Positions 43,401 through 51,302 of a DNA stretch of 64,000 bases are shown in pieces. The stretch is from NCBI GenBank assembly GCA_044347755.1, contig JBIKUE010000013.1, forward strand, positions 5,981 through 69,980. Direction: 5' to 3'. A model generated the notes under the pieces. It saw only the letters and a list, made by a program, of their open reading frames with translations. It ran no database searches and had not been told where the DNA came from. The position numbers and the translations under genes are program-made. Every line of letters begins with the position of its first letter. Position 1 is the first letter of the stretch. Source of the DNA: M3007 sp044347755. Lineage in GTDB: Bacteria > Bacteroidota > Bacteroidia > Chitinophagales > Saprospiraceae.

Positions 43401-45334
43401 CAGGTATTTTGAGCCGTTACACATACCTGACCAGATACTGCTGTGGCAAAATTAACGAGAATGGAATCACCACCACCTGAAAGTACCGCTCCGGGAGGAA
43501 CTGTCCACACATAAATGGTACCTGATTGAAGGGTATCCATCGTGTACAAATAGTTACCGCCTGCAGTACACACACTGGTTGGGCCGTTCACAACTGGAGG
43601 AAACGGTTGAGCACCCACTGAAAGCGGAATGCAAGCCGCAGGAGAAGCACCACATGCGTTGTTCGCCGTAACACAAATCTGACCAACAGGGGTATTTGCG
43701 CCCCAGGTAACAGAAATGGAGGATGGAGAGAGAACCGTATAAGGGTGATTACCAGGCAATGTCCAAACAAAAGAAGTTGGAGGAGGGTTGCCTGTTGCTG
43801 TAGCGCTATAAATATGTGTTTCTCCTATACAGGGATTGGATTGACCTGTCAAAACCGGTAATTGTGGTATCCCGGCATTTTGTAACACTGTAACGCAGGC
43901 AGTATCAAAACAAAACACACCACCGCGACTATGGCGAAGGATCAGGCAGTATTGGCCTGGCTGATTCACCTGAATGTTTGGAAGCGCATTATTACCTATA
44001 ATGCCCGGCCCAGACCAAGAATACACCGTTGCACCTCCAATAGCATTATTCACCGATGATCCGCTACCATTCAGGGTAATAATCAGATTGCTATCACAAT
44101 CAAGAATAGCCGGAGGTGCTATAACGGCATTCGGCATCATTATGGCCAGATTGGTATTTACAATACTATCGCACCCCAAAAATCCAGTACAAACTGTGGA
44201 ATATATACCACTCTGATCATACGTCTGACCACAAACCTCATAAGTGGCAGGACCACACAGATTAACACTTTTCAAAGGTGAATTGGAAATCGGTACTACA
44301 AGGATTTGACAATTCACCACACTATCACAACCTTGCCAAGCCTGTAGTGTCACAGGAAAAGTGCCGGCGGCAAAAAACTCTTCACCTGCGCAGGTGGCTG
44401 AACCTCCTGGACACATATAAGCCTTCTGATTGGTAAAAACAGTTGGAATGACAGAAATCTGGCATCTTATCACACTATCACAGCCCAAATAACTGGGGAG
44501 TGTAACCGGGAAGGTTCCTTGTGCAGAGAAAAACTCGCCAGCACATTCCACTTCATCACCCTGACAAACGGAGTATTGTTCAGTTGTTTCGGTATCCTCA
44601 CCTACGAATATTGGCAGGCAAAGATTAGGGGCATTAGGACATAAAACAGATTGGGCACAAACTTCTGCAGGCCCTGGTTCCAGCCATTGAACAACAGCAG
44701 TCTGGCCTTGTGATGGACCAACAATATTTCCAGCAGAAGGAGGATTAATAGTCCAGTTGGAAATAGTATTTGTATTGTAGGTGCTCAATGTTGCCGAAGG
44801 CAAACACATTCCACCTGTAGGGCCATTGATGGTAGGATTAACCCCGTTAATGGAATAATCACAAACAGCGCCTGCATTACCATCAATCATGAGGTAATAG
44901 TTCTCTCCTGGAGTAAGATTAGATGCAGTAAGTGTCTGGCAACTGTTAGACGGAATGTTACCCAGGCATGGAGAAACAAATTGAAAATCAATGCAGTTCT
45001 GCGTGGAAAGTACTGCCGCCTGAATGGCACCTCCTTGTGCACATCCGAAGGTACAAAGCTCGAAAACAGCGGTTACATCGTCTGCTGTAAAAGCAAAAAA
45101 GTGATTGTTTTCAACAGATGTACACCAGGATGGAGGTAAAGATACTGGTGCGTCAAAAGTGGTAGAGCCAAAGTAACAATCCAGATTATCCGGACTGGGC
45201 AGGATACAAGCCTGGGTAGCATCCACTGATGGAACTGGATCGTTACACCCATTTGGATTACATTGGGCCCGTACCTTTTCAGCAAAAACCAGGATTACCA
45301 ACAACAGGAGAAAAGAAATGTAAATTTTCTTCAT
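40412..45334 (-). CDS. Giant T9SS type B (CHU_C) adhesin with GCDS repeats
   Basis: 1640 residues from the ATG at 45334, which opens the signal peptide (ending KVRAQ); the frame is open 22 codons upstream. After an N-terminal beta domain and three looser Cys repeats (~270-420) comes a PKD/Ig-like region (~430-760), then ten ~40-residue repeats (~805-1205) of the form C-[DN]-P...GVFT..L....GCDS.V.TT, alternating between two subtypes. Two SprB-type repeats (~1300-1440) and the CHU_C sorting domain (~1545-1640, YIPNVISPNADGDND ... FDRWGEQLF ... GDVTILR) follow. It is a surface adhesin exported by the type IX system; ligand unknown. Its 3' end borders the tandem array. Confidence 0.88.
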   Translation of the reverse strand: MKKIYISFLLLLVILVFAEKVRAQCNPNGCNDPVPSVDATQACILPSPDNLDCYFGSTTFDAPVSLPPSWCTSVENNHFFAFTADDVTAVFELCTFGCAQGGAIQAAVLSTQNCIDFQFVSPCLGNIPSNSCQTLTASNLTPGENYYLMIDGNAGAVCDYSINGVNPTINGPTGGMCLPSATLSTYNTNTISNWTINPPSAGNIVGPSQGQTAVVQWLEPGPAEVCAQSVLCPNAPNLCLPIFVGEDTETTEQYSVCQGDEVECAGEFFSAQGTFPVTLPSYLGCDSVIRCQISVIPTVFTNQKAYMCPGGSATCAGEEFFAAGTFPVTLQAWQGCDSVVNCQILVVPISNSPLKSVNLCGPATYEVCGQTYDQSGIYSTVCTGFLGCDSIVNTNLAIMMPNAVIAPPAILDCDSNLIITLNGSGSSVNNAIGGATVYSWSGPGIIGNNALPNIQVNQPGQYCLILRHSRGGVFCFDTACVTVLQNAGIPQLPVLTGQSNPCIGETHIYSATATGNPPPTSFVWTLPGNHPYTVLSPSSISVTWGANTPVGQICVTANNACGASPAACIPLSVGAQPFPPVVNGPTSVCTAGGNYLYTMDTLQSGTIYVWTVPPGAVLSGGGDSILVNFATAVSGQVCVTAQNTCDTLAPVCRNVQVNTNPTASLTGIPEICNGESLNLLFTLTGNGPFDVVWSNGAQNFTLNDINNGHQVQVSPTANTNYTLISVSDNSPVACATVINDTVSVAVWPLFTTPQTIQICEDETAFLAGANQNTSGIYYDTLSSIHGCDSVIVSTLIVNPIDTTIIALTTCDPANAGTVTITLPQLNGCDSVVITTTTLLPTSLTEIFDASCDPNNVGVFTQNLTNIFGCDSTVITTVIFSNSDTTYVGATTCNPANVGVFNQLLTAASDGCDSLVITTVTLLPSNTTNLSAQSCNPNELGVFTSVLTNQFGCDSTVITTVTFNGIPPTPVATTTCDPNQAGVFTNTILTADGCDSTVVTTVTLLPSSATALSGQSCNPNQVGVFTQTLTNQFGCDSVVTTTITFNGIPPTFLTATTCDPGAAGIFTNVITTAAGCDSTVITTVSLLPSNVTNLTGANCNPANVGVFTQDLTNIFGCDSTVITTITLLPSNTTAIQSATCNPAGVGTFVYPLVNQFGCDSIVTETVTLLPSSTTTVNVGTCEPGQVGSSVTVLTNQFGCDSTVTTITSLLPPASCGMTASLSGSIIPCGQTTGSLTLTVTLGEGPFNYTILLGNTPVANGTINNVGVPTPVAGLAPGNYTVNYTSNNGFSATTQANIGQLFPPSLSATQTSNYGGFGVSCPGALDGSASATANGGLAPYNYTWSTGVAAQTVNNLAGGSYTVTVTDANTCTTTTNVTITEPSPLQISFTATDPKCFGLSNGSILVNPSGGVAPYRFSINGAAPQNSNLFAGLGAGSYTITAYDLSDCETSEIIVVNTPIPLNVELGDDQNIAIGQSATLQAIVNVPFDSLASVIWSPLPDDAECPQCLDQTVYPFISTTYSIQVVDNNGCRDEDQVRVIVDRRKYVYIPNVISPNADGDNDLFSVFPRPGTVRKVNSLAIFDRWGEQLFVLENFNPYDGELGWDGTYKGEPMNPGVFVWVVEIEFIDGVVELYKGDVTILR

Positions 45335-45534
45335 AGTTTTAATTGTAAGAAGTGCAATACCTGGTCGTGCACCAAACATTGCAAAAAATATGAGATTCAT
45401 TGATTGCAGTAAATCGCTGCATCAACATACAAATTCCATTAAAGTTGAACCAGAAACCCTTCTTGGTTTATTTCAATCAAACCGTAAAATTAATAAAAAT
45501 TTATTGCTTACGATTTGGAAACTTTAAAATCGCC

Positions 45535-46824
45535 TTACAACCATGCCGCAAATGGCTCTTCTAATATCCGCTTCAACTCAACCATAAATCGGGCGGCATC
45601 CCCACCATTTATTACCCTGTGATCCCAACCAATAGTCATGGGCATCATTAATCGTGGTTCAAACGTTTTATTAGCCTCGTTCCAAACAGGCTCTATTTGT
45701 GCAGCAACAATGCTAAGGATAGCTACTTCAGGCCAGTTCACAATGGATATCATATTTGTTCCTCCAATACCACCTATATTCGAAATGGTAAAGGTTCCAC
45801 CTGTGATATCATTCATCGTAATCTTGCCAGCTTTGGTTCTGGTGGTTACATCTGAAAGATCCACCGAAATCTGTGTAAGGTTCTTTTGATCTGCATTTTT
45901 AATATTCGGAACGAATAACCCATTTGGAGTATCTACTGCAATACCAACATTAACATATTTCTTATATATTACTTCATTGGTATCAACGTCCAGACTGGCG
46001 TTGAATTGTGGCATGCGTTTTAAAAGTATGGCAACCGCCTTAGTAAGAATGGCAGTCATAGTCAATCCACCTCCAGACGCTTTTACCTGCTCTTTGTATT
46101 GTTGACGCAATTCCTCCAAACGCGTTATATCTGCCTTTTCAGAGATATAGGCGTGTGGAATCGTATTGGTAGAGTACGACATTGCCTCCGAAGTCTTAAC
46201 GCCCACATTATTCTGGGCCTTGCGTTCCACTTCACCAAACTTGGTAAAATCAGGCAATGGTTTACGAGCAATTCCGCTACCCATCACTGATCCACCACTG
46301 GTGTCCAGCTTGCGCTTCACATAATCCACCACATCCTTGTAAGAAATCCTTGCTGATCCATCGGCCGGACGCACATCAGCCAGATTTACACCCAATTCCT
46401 TGGCGCGTTTCCGGGCCAACGGCGAGGTACGGTAAGAGCCTGATGGAATGGATACAGGTGCCGGAGCAGGTGCCGGAGCTGCAACAGTAGCTGAGGCAGT
46501 TGGAGCTGCTATAGCCGCCGGAGCTGGCGCAGGTGCTTCCTGTACAGGAGTGGATGGTGCCGGGGCAGGTGTACTGGTAGAAGCACCGCCTTCCTGACGA
46601 ATCCGTAAAATAAGGGAACCCTCCGTTACTTCATCACCTTTTTTTACGAGAATTTCTTCGATAACACCTTCCGCATCTACTGGCATTTCAGCATCTACTT
46701 TATCGGTTCCAACGACAATGACAATTTGTTCGAGCGAGACCTTGTCACCTGGTTTTACCAAAATGTCAGTCACTTTACCGCTCACACCATCTCCCAGAGA
46801 AGGGAGTTTATATTCATGAAGCAT
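45535..46824 (-). CDS. 2-oxo acid dehydrogenase E2 acyltransferase
   Basis: 429 residues. One lipoyl domain (1-77) with lipoyl Lys42 in GTDKVDAEMP; an Ala/Pro-rich swinging linker (~80-130); a peripheral subunit-binding domain (~133-170, TSPLARKRAKELGVNLADV); a catalytic acetyltransferase domain (~195-429) with His402 in DHRVING. Asn406 replaces the Asp of HxxxDG, as in some pyruvate dehydrogenase E2 chains. It moves acyl groups to CoA in a pyruvate, 2-oxoglutarate or branched-chain complex; E1 and E3 genes are not nearby, so the substrate is open. The low similarity of the lipoyl motif to the OGDH type favours pyruvate or branched-chain. Confidence 0.87.
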   Translation of the reverse strand: MLHEYKLPSLGDGVSGKVTDILVKPGDKVSLEQIVIVVGTDKVDAEMPVDAEGVIEEILVKKGDEVTEGSLILRIRQEGGASTSTPAPAPSTPVQEAPAPAPAAIAAPTASATVAAPAPAPAPVSIPSGSYRTSPLARKRAKELGVNLADVRPADGSARISYKDVVDYVKRKLDTSGGSVMGSGIARKPLPDFTKFGEVERKAQNNVGVKTSEAMSYSTNTIPHAYISEKADITRLEELRQQYKEQVKASGGGLTMTAILTKAVAILLKRMPQFNASLDVDTNEVIYKKYVNVGIAVDTPNGLFVPNIKNADQKNLTQISVDLSDVTTRTKAGKITMNDITGGTFTISNIGGIGGTNMISIVNWPEVAILSIVAAQIEPVWNEANKTFEPRLMMPMTIGWDHRVINGGDAARFMVELKRILEEPFAAWL

Positions 46825-46899
46825 ACGCTGCGAGGAATTTTTCTTTTTTTACAGTGGGCAAAGATGCAGCGTTTTGTAGATAAAATTAAAGTGTTAGGT

Positions 46900-48381
46900 T
46901 CAGAAATAATAAGTAAGACCCAAATTTACTCCGGCAAAAAGTTGAGATGGCAATTTGCGCTTGAAAGCATCTTTGTAAGGAAAATCGCCTGCAACGGTGG
47001 CTTCAGCACCCAATTGCCAACATCTCCCAAGCCGAAACCCTGCCCCTGCCGATGCTAAATAGCCCATTTTTATCTGGTGGTTATCCAACGTAAGGGTATA
47101 TCCATCCCGCCCTTCAACTGGCTTAAATCTGGCATTTTCAGATACCCGGGTGGAAAGTTCAAATTGATTTTGCACCAGAAAACTTCCTAAAAGCCCTGAC
47201 TTAACCACGCCTTTCCATCTTCCATTCCCCCAATGATAGCCTAGCAATAGCGGCACCCGGATCCAGGTAGACCGCTCCGCTGTTTCAATACGCAACCTTA
47301 TCGGCTCATCATCAGAGGTGCTGCCCGGCGTAGTTTGTTCCATGCGAAGGCTCACCTCTGCATTCCCGGAAGAAGTACTCAAATCATAACTAAAATTGCG
47401 ACGGGGATTCTGAGGAGATCCGGAATTAACCCCATCTCCAAACCTGAATCTGGGATTATGAATGGCCGTTTTGCTTATTTGCTGATATCCCAATCCTGTT
47501 TCCACGCTCCATGGATTAAGCCATTGTTTTCCTGCTTTTAACCATGTAATACTAGAGATTGAACGGTTTCCGGATTGACTGGAAAAGGTTGGTCTTCCCG
47601 GACGAGACACCGCCGTTTGAGCCTTTTCTGAAACATGCATAATACTGGTTTCTATCCCTGAAAACCAGCCGGAGTTTGAATGAGACGGTCGAATGATCGG
47701 TGCAGAAACGACGGTTGAAATTAGCTCAGGAGCTGCAACCGTTAATTGGCTAGGCACTTGAAGCTCAGATGGATAAACAATTATATTTCGCCATTCAATG
47801 GGTTCAGGTGCTTCCAATGTTTCCATTAATGATGTTTCATGGTAGATAATTGAAGCACTGGAAGATTGAGCGCTTTGGATCGGGGCCATCAAATTTGCAG
47901 GATTGGGTATAGTACCATCCTTATCGATCATCCCCTCCCTGCGAGCATCCAGAGGTTTAGGTTTGAAACTAGATACACGCTCTTTTTTCGTCGCCATCTC
48001 ATTCTTCCCTTTTTCAACTAGATCAGATTCCTGAATAACTGTTCTTGACTTTTCCACCTTTTCAGCCACCTCAATATTACCAGGGTGTTCTTTTTGACCT
48101 ATTGGCTGTACGCTTGAGGGCAACTGGGTAAGTTGCCGGATCTTTTCCTGATAAAACAGGTGTTCACAAATGAGGGTAGAAGTCAGGACCAGAATTATGC
48201 CCGCAGCCATCAGTTGCCAGCCCATCCTACGGAAAGTCATCCATATTGAAGGCCGCTTAGGGCCTTCTTCCATGGCCCCTTCCACCCTATCCCACATGTC
48301 TGAAGGAGGAGCTTCTTCATACTCCTCAAACGACTTGCGTACATAGTCGTCCATTTTATGTTCGTGTAGATTTTCTTCCAT
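46900..48381 (-). CDS. Inner-membrane regulator fused to an outer-membrane barrel (ECF partner)
   Basis: 493 residues from the ATG at 48381 (a TTG at 48390 overlaps the sigma stop). Residues 1-50 are acidic and cytoplasmic-looking, with APPSDMWDRVEGAM, a pattern seen in Bacteroidota anti-sigma-like proteins. One membrane helix (~54-76, GWQLMAAGIILVLTSTLICEH) follows, then a long polar Ser/Pro/Glu linker (~80-230) and a beta-barrel-like C-terminus (~230-493) with alternating hydrophobics, ending LGLTYYF with a terminal Phe as in outer-membrane proteins. It lies 5 nt after the ECF sigma gene. An anti-sigma role is inference from position; no zinc-anti-sigma motif is seen. Confidence 0.68.
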   Translation of the reverse strand: MEENLHEHKMDDYVRKSFEEYEEAPPSDMWDRVEGAMEEGPKRPSIWMTFRRMGWQLMAAGIILVLTSTLICEHLFYQEKIRQLTQLPSSVQPIGQKEHPGNIEVAEKVEKSRTVIQESDLVEKGKNEMATKKERVSSFKPKPLDARREGMIDKDGTIPNPANLMAPIQSAQSSSASIIYHETSLMETLEAPEPIEWRNIIVYPSELQVPSQLTVAAPELISTVVSAPIIRPSHSNSGWFSGIETSIMHVSEKAQTAVSRPGRPTFSSQSGNRSISSITWLKAGKQWLNPWSVETGLGYQQISKTAIHNPRFRFGDGVNSGSPQNPRRNFSYDLSTSSGNAEVSLRMEQTTPGSTSDDEPIRLRIETAERSTWIRVPLLLGYHWGNGRWKGVVKSGLLGSFLVQNQFELSTRVSENARFKPVEGRDGYTLTLDNHQIKMGYLASAGAGFRLGRCWQLGAEATVAGDFPYKDAFKRKLPSQLFAGVNLGLTYYF

Positions 48382-48386
48382 GACAA

Positions 48387-48917
48387 TCAAATAGTTAGAC
48401 TACTCTCGAGTAGTTTTCTAAAATGAGCTTTTGCCCTAAGTAGTTGTGATTTGGAAGTTCCCACTGAAATACCCAAAATATCAGCAATTTCAGGGTGAGA
48501 ATAACCCTCCAAAACATGAAGGTTGAATATGGTACGGAAACCTGGCGGCAACTGTTGCAATATGCGAAGCAGGTTCTTGGCCGGCGGTTCATCCGCAGCA
48601 AAACTTTCGGATTCATCTGGAAAGTCTTGTCCATCAAGCTCCGAAATTAACAAATTCCGTTTTTGACGTTGTAGATGCTGCAATGCAGTATTGACAAATA
48701 CCTTTCGAACCCATCCATCAAAATTACCAGTCCCGGAATACTGCCCCAGATCTCTAAAGACTTTTACAAATCCATCCTGAAGCATATCCTCAGCATCCTC
48801 TCTGCTATTGGCATAGCGCAGGCAAAGTGCGAACATCTTGCCCTTGAACAGTTCAAAAAACTGCTTTTGAGCAAGCCGGTCACCTTTCAAACATGCTTGA
48901 AGATCTGGTTCGATCAT
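48387..48917 (-). CDS. ECF-type RNA polymerase sigma factor
   Basis: 176 residues from the ATG at 48917; a further in-frame start at 48944 is less likely. Region 2 (~10-85): FELFKGKMFALCLRYANSREDAEDMLQDGFVKVFRDL and GWVRKVFVNTALQHL. Region 4 (~115-170): LPPGFRTIFNLHVLEGYSHPEIADILGISVGTSKSQLLRAK. Regions 1 and 3 are absent, as in ECF factors. It should direct RNA polymerase to a specific stress or surface regulon. Its own upstream region and that of the divergent lipoprotein share a candidate ECF promoter, so autoregulation is likely. It is followed at once by its membrane partner. Confidence 0.92.
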   Translation of the reverse strand: MIEPDLQACLKGDRLAQKQFFELFKGKMFALCLRYANSREDAEDMLQDGFVKVFRDLGQYSGTGNFDGWVRKVFVNTALQHLQRQKRNLLISELDGQDFPDESESFAADEPPAKNLLRILQQLPPGFRTIFNLHVLEGYSHPEIADILGISVGTSKSQLLRAKAHFRKLLESSLTI

Positions 48918-48956
48918 ACGTTTCGTTCTGACGCCCGTGGGCACTTTATTTGAAGT

Positions 48957-48984
48957 AGGTCGTATAGATATGTCAGGGGTTGCA
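48957..48984 (-). promoter_or_regulatory. Candidate ECF promoter, leftward copy
   Basis: The minus strand reads TGCAACCCCT, 12 nt, CGACCT: an AAC-type -35 and a CGA-type -10 with 16 nt between AAC and CGA, the usual ECF spacing. It lies 40 nt before the sigma ATG. The same block occurs facing right at 49030. Confidence 0.6.
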
Positions 48985-49029
48985 TCCTGGAGAAATATAT
49001 TTTTAGTGGATAAAATTTATTATTTCAAA

Positions 49030-49056
49030 TGCAACCCCTCCCTGAATTTGCGACCT
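49030..49056 (+). promoter_or_regulatory. Candidate ECF promoter, rightward copy
   Basis: TGCAACCCCT, 11 nt, CGACCT: the same -35 and -10 blocks as the leftward copy. The -35 blocks form an 11-bp perfect inverted repeat (48975-48985 with 49029-49039). It lies 84 nt before the lipoprotein ATG. Confidence 0.6.
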
Positions 49057-49140
49057 TAATCTGCAAATGCATTTTTCCAAAGCCCAATAATCAAATGTAA
49101 CCCAATCAAACAACATTTCACCATCAAACTTTTGCTTACC

Positions 49141-49821
49141 ATGTTTAAAGCACTCAAATTTTCCTTTTTGCCATTATTGGTCTTAATCAGTATATTGGTT
49201 GCCTGTAATAAATCTACAGATGTAAACACAGAAGAATTAGTAGACCAGGCTCTCTACAGCGCCCAGGAGCGGGGCGGCATGGGCCGGTACGGCTGCTATG
49301 AATTGGTTTTCCCGGTTTCCATTGTGTTGCCTGATAATTCCACCGCAGAAGTTACCTCTTACACGGAAATGAAGCAAACCCTTCGGAATTATTTCCAGGC
49401 TAATGGGGGTCAACCTGGCGGCCCACGTCCACGTATAGGTTTTGTTTTCCCTATTAATGTGGTTTCCCAGGATGGCGAAATTATTACCGTAAATTCTGAA
49501 GATGAACTTCGTGCATTACGTGAAGCATGTGGCGGTGGCACTTTTGGCAATCATGGTCCACAAGGTCACGGTAACCACGGCCTGACCTGCTTTGATATGG
49601 TATTCCCAATTACCATTCTGTTCCCTGACGGAACCACTGCTGAAGCCGCAGACCGGCAGGCCTTACACCTGCTTATCCGTACCTGGAAACACAATAATCC
49701 AGGTGTTCAGGGCCGTCCACAGATTTCCTTCCCTATTACCGTCAAAATGGACGATGATGGTTCATTGGTTACGGTCAATAGCCGCGAAGAACTCCGTCAG
49801 TTGAAAGAAGATTGTGAGTAG
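49141..49821 (+). CDS. Lipoprotein of four related modules, divergent from the ECF sigma gene
   Basis: 226 residues from the ATG at 49141 (a TTG three codons upstream is also in frame). Lipoprotein signal with lipobox ILVAC (Cys near 22). The mature part is two Cys-bounded halves (CYELVFP...REAC and CFDMVFP...KEDC), each made of two modules of pattern FP[IV]..V...DG....V.S..EL (FPVSIVLPDN, FPINVVSQDG, FPITILFPDG, FPITVKMDDDG). A Gly/His linker joins the halves. No known family is recognised. The shared promoter element suggests control by the adjacent sigma factor. Probably sits on the outer membrane or surface. Confidence 0.78.
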   Translation: MFKALKFSFLPLLVLISILVACNKSTDVNTEELVDQALYSAQERGGMGRYGCYELVFPVSIVLPDNSTAEVTSYTEMKQTLRNYFQANGGQPGGPRPRIGFVFPINVVSQDGEIITVNSEDELRALREACGGGTFGNHGPQGHGNHGLTCFDMVFPITILFPDGTTAEAADRQALHLLIRTWKHNNPGVQGRPQISFPITVKMDDDGSLVTVNSREELRQLKEDCE

Positions 49822-49879
49822 TGAACGTCAGAAAAAGGGCATCTGCAAAGGCCATTTGAAATTATTGATCCAAAAGTAA

Positions 49880-49917
49880 AGCGTCAGTTCCTGTTACCGG
49901 GAACTGACGCTTCTTTT
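49880..49917 (+). terminator. Intrinsic terminator after the lipoprotein gene
   Basis: AGCGTCAGTTCC and its exact complement GGAACTGACGCT enclose an 8-nt loop and are followed by TCTTTT. Confidence 0.8.
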
Positions 49918-49960
49918 ATGAAATGTAGGGCAACCCTGCCTTACTATTTGATCCAATTCA

Positions 49961-50287
49961 TCAAAGGCATTTCTTAAACAAATGATGAACCTCCTGCTCC
50001 ACTTGCCCAAGTTTTTCATGAGAAGCATAAACTGTCATCATATCTGCCAGGATCCTGGATTTATCTTCCTCCGTTTTACAGTATTGGTCACGGTAGGAAA
50101 AAATTATATCTAAGGCATCAGCATCATCGCAGGCCATGAATACCGACTTGATTTTAGCATACGCATCAGGAGTCAGCGTTGGTGCTATGAGTTGCTCTTC
50201 CTGCTCAGTGATATATCCATCCGTATTGGCAGCAAAAAGCATAACAAAAGCGTGAAATTCAGGATAGGTCCAGTTGTCTGTCTGCAT
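49961..50287 (-). CDS. Small TerB-like helical protein
   Basis: 108 residues, all-helical, acidic. The pattern FVMLFAANTDGYITEQEEQLI (Asp-rich turn followed by Glu) and the later helix pair resemble TerB/TerB-like domains, which bind metal ions in tellurite-resistance and stress systems. No signal peptide or membrane segment, so cytoplasmic. It stands alone between the lipoprotein terminator and the pseudouridine synthase on the other strand. The family match is weak and by pattern only. Confidence 0.6.
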   Translation of the reverse strand: MQTDNWTYPEFHAFVMLFAANTDGYITEQEEQLIAPTLTPDAYAKIKSVFMACDDADALDIIFSYRDQYCKTEEDKSRILADMMTVYASHEKLGQVEQEVHHLFKKCL

Positions 50288-50455
50288 GGAGGTTCAATTT
50301 TTGTTCAGGATAAAGGTAGGAGTCCGCTTTGTAAACATCTCACAATTTACAGCAAATAATTAATCCAACTCCCATTGTTCACGCAATTCAAAACGATACA
50401 ATTCCCAGCAACTTCCATTGAAAACCCCGTCCTTTGTGCGCTCAATCCAATTGGT

Positions 50456-51172
50456 ATGGAGCCTTTTCAAATCCTGTTTTCCGATGAGCACTATGTGGCC
50501 ATCAACAAACCGCCCGGGTTGCTCATGCACCGCACCCGCATCAGTGAAGACAATGTATTTGTGGTGCAACTACTGCGCGATCAGATCGGTCAACGGGTAT
50601 ATCCTATTCACCGATTGGACCGTGCTACCTCAGGTGTGTTGATTTTAGGTAAAACGGCAGAAGCCGCAGGCAAACTCGGGGAGCAGGTCATGGACAAAGC
50701 CATGGAGAAAAAATACCTGGTCATAGTGCGCGGCTGGACGGCAGAATCCGATACGATTGACTATGCACTGGACGATCCGGATTCCGGCAGGGGACGGCTG
50801 CAGGCCATTACCCACTACGTTAGACTCGGCACTTCCGAAATAGACCATGCCATTGGATTACGGCATAAAACGGCACGTTTTTCCCTGGTGATGGCTGAAC
50901 TGGAAACCGGCCGCCGGCACCAGATTCGAAAGCACTTTGCTCACCTGAATTATCCAGTTATCAACGACCGGCGCCATGGAGATGTAAAGCACAACACCTA
51001 TTTTCGCAATGTATTCGGGATCAATCGGATGCTTTTGCACAGTTTCACCCTCAAGTTCCTACATCCGTACACATTGGAAGAAATTACACTCACCGCCCCG
51101 GTGGATGAGGTGTTTGAAAACACCTTGAAATTGCTGAAATTGTATGATTTTTGTCCGGAAACAGCATTTTAG
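50456..51172 (+). CDS. TruC-like tRNA pseudouridine synthase
   Basis: 238 residues from the ATG at 50456; the frame is open to 50375 but the first 27 codons are unlike the family. RluA-family motifs: VAINKPPGLLMHRTR, the catalytic Asp in PIHRLDRATSG, LVIVRGW, ETGRRHQIRKHFAHLNYPVINDRRHGD, and a lid near LLHSFTLKFLHPYT. The short form without an S4 domain and the PPGLLMHR start fit TruC (U65 of tRNA), though another RluA target is possible. Transcribed alone. Confidence 0.87.
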   Translation: MEPFQILFSDEHYVAINKPPGLLMHRTRISEDNVFVVQLLRDQIGQRVYPIHRLDRATSGVLILGKTAEAAGKLGEQVMDKAMEKKYLVIVRGWTAESDTIDYALDDPDSGRGRLQAITHYVRLGTSEIDHAIGLRHKTARFSLVMAELETGRRHQIRKHFAHLNYPVINDRRHGDVKHNTYFRNVFGINRMLLHSFTLKFLHPYTLEEITLTAPVDEVFENTLKLLKLYDFCPETAF

Positions 51173-51269
51173 CTTTACAAATCGCCACAAAACATCTCAG
51201 TTCCGGCAACTAATCTGCCATTTATTTGGATAAAATTAACAATTTTTATTTACTTATATTTTTTTTTAA

Positions 51270-51277
51270 TAGGTTTG
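51270..51277 (+). promoter_or_regulatory. Candidate -7 element of the giant CHU_C operon
   Basis: TAGGTTTG matches TAnnTTTG, 25 nt before the TTG start at 51303. A very A/T-rich tract precedes it but no clear -33 TTTG is seen. Confidence 0.5.
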
Positions 51278-51302
51278 CACAGCTCTTCTTACAAAACTTT
51301 AA

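Noticed and set aside
46482..46943. A second transposase-like or horizontally acquired unit near the E2 gene
   Set aside because: The + strand frames there are shadows of the Ala/Pro-rich E2 linker and of the barrel protein.
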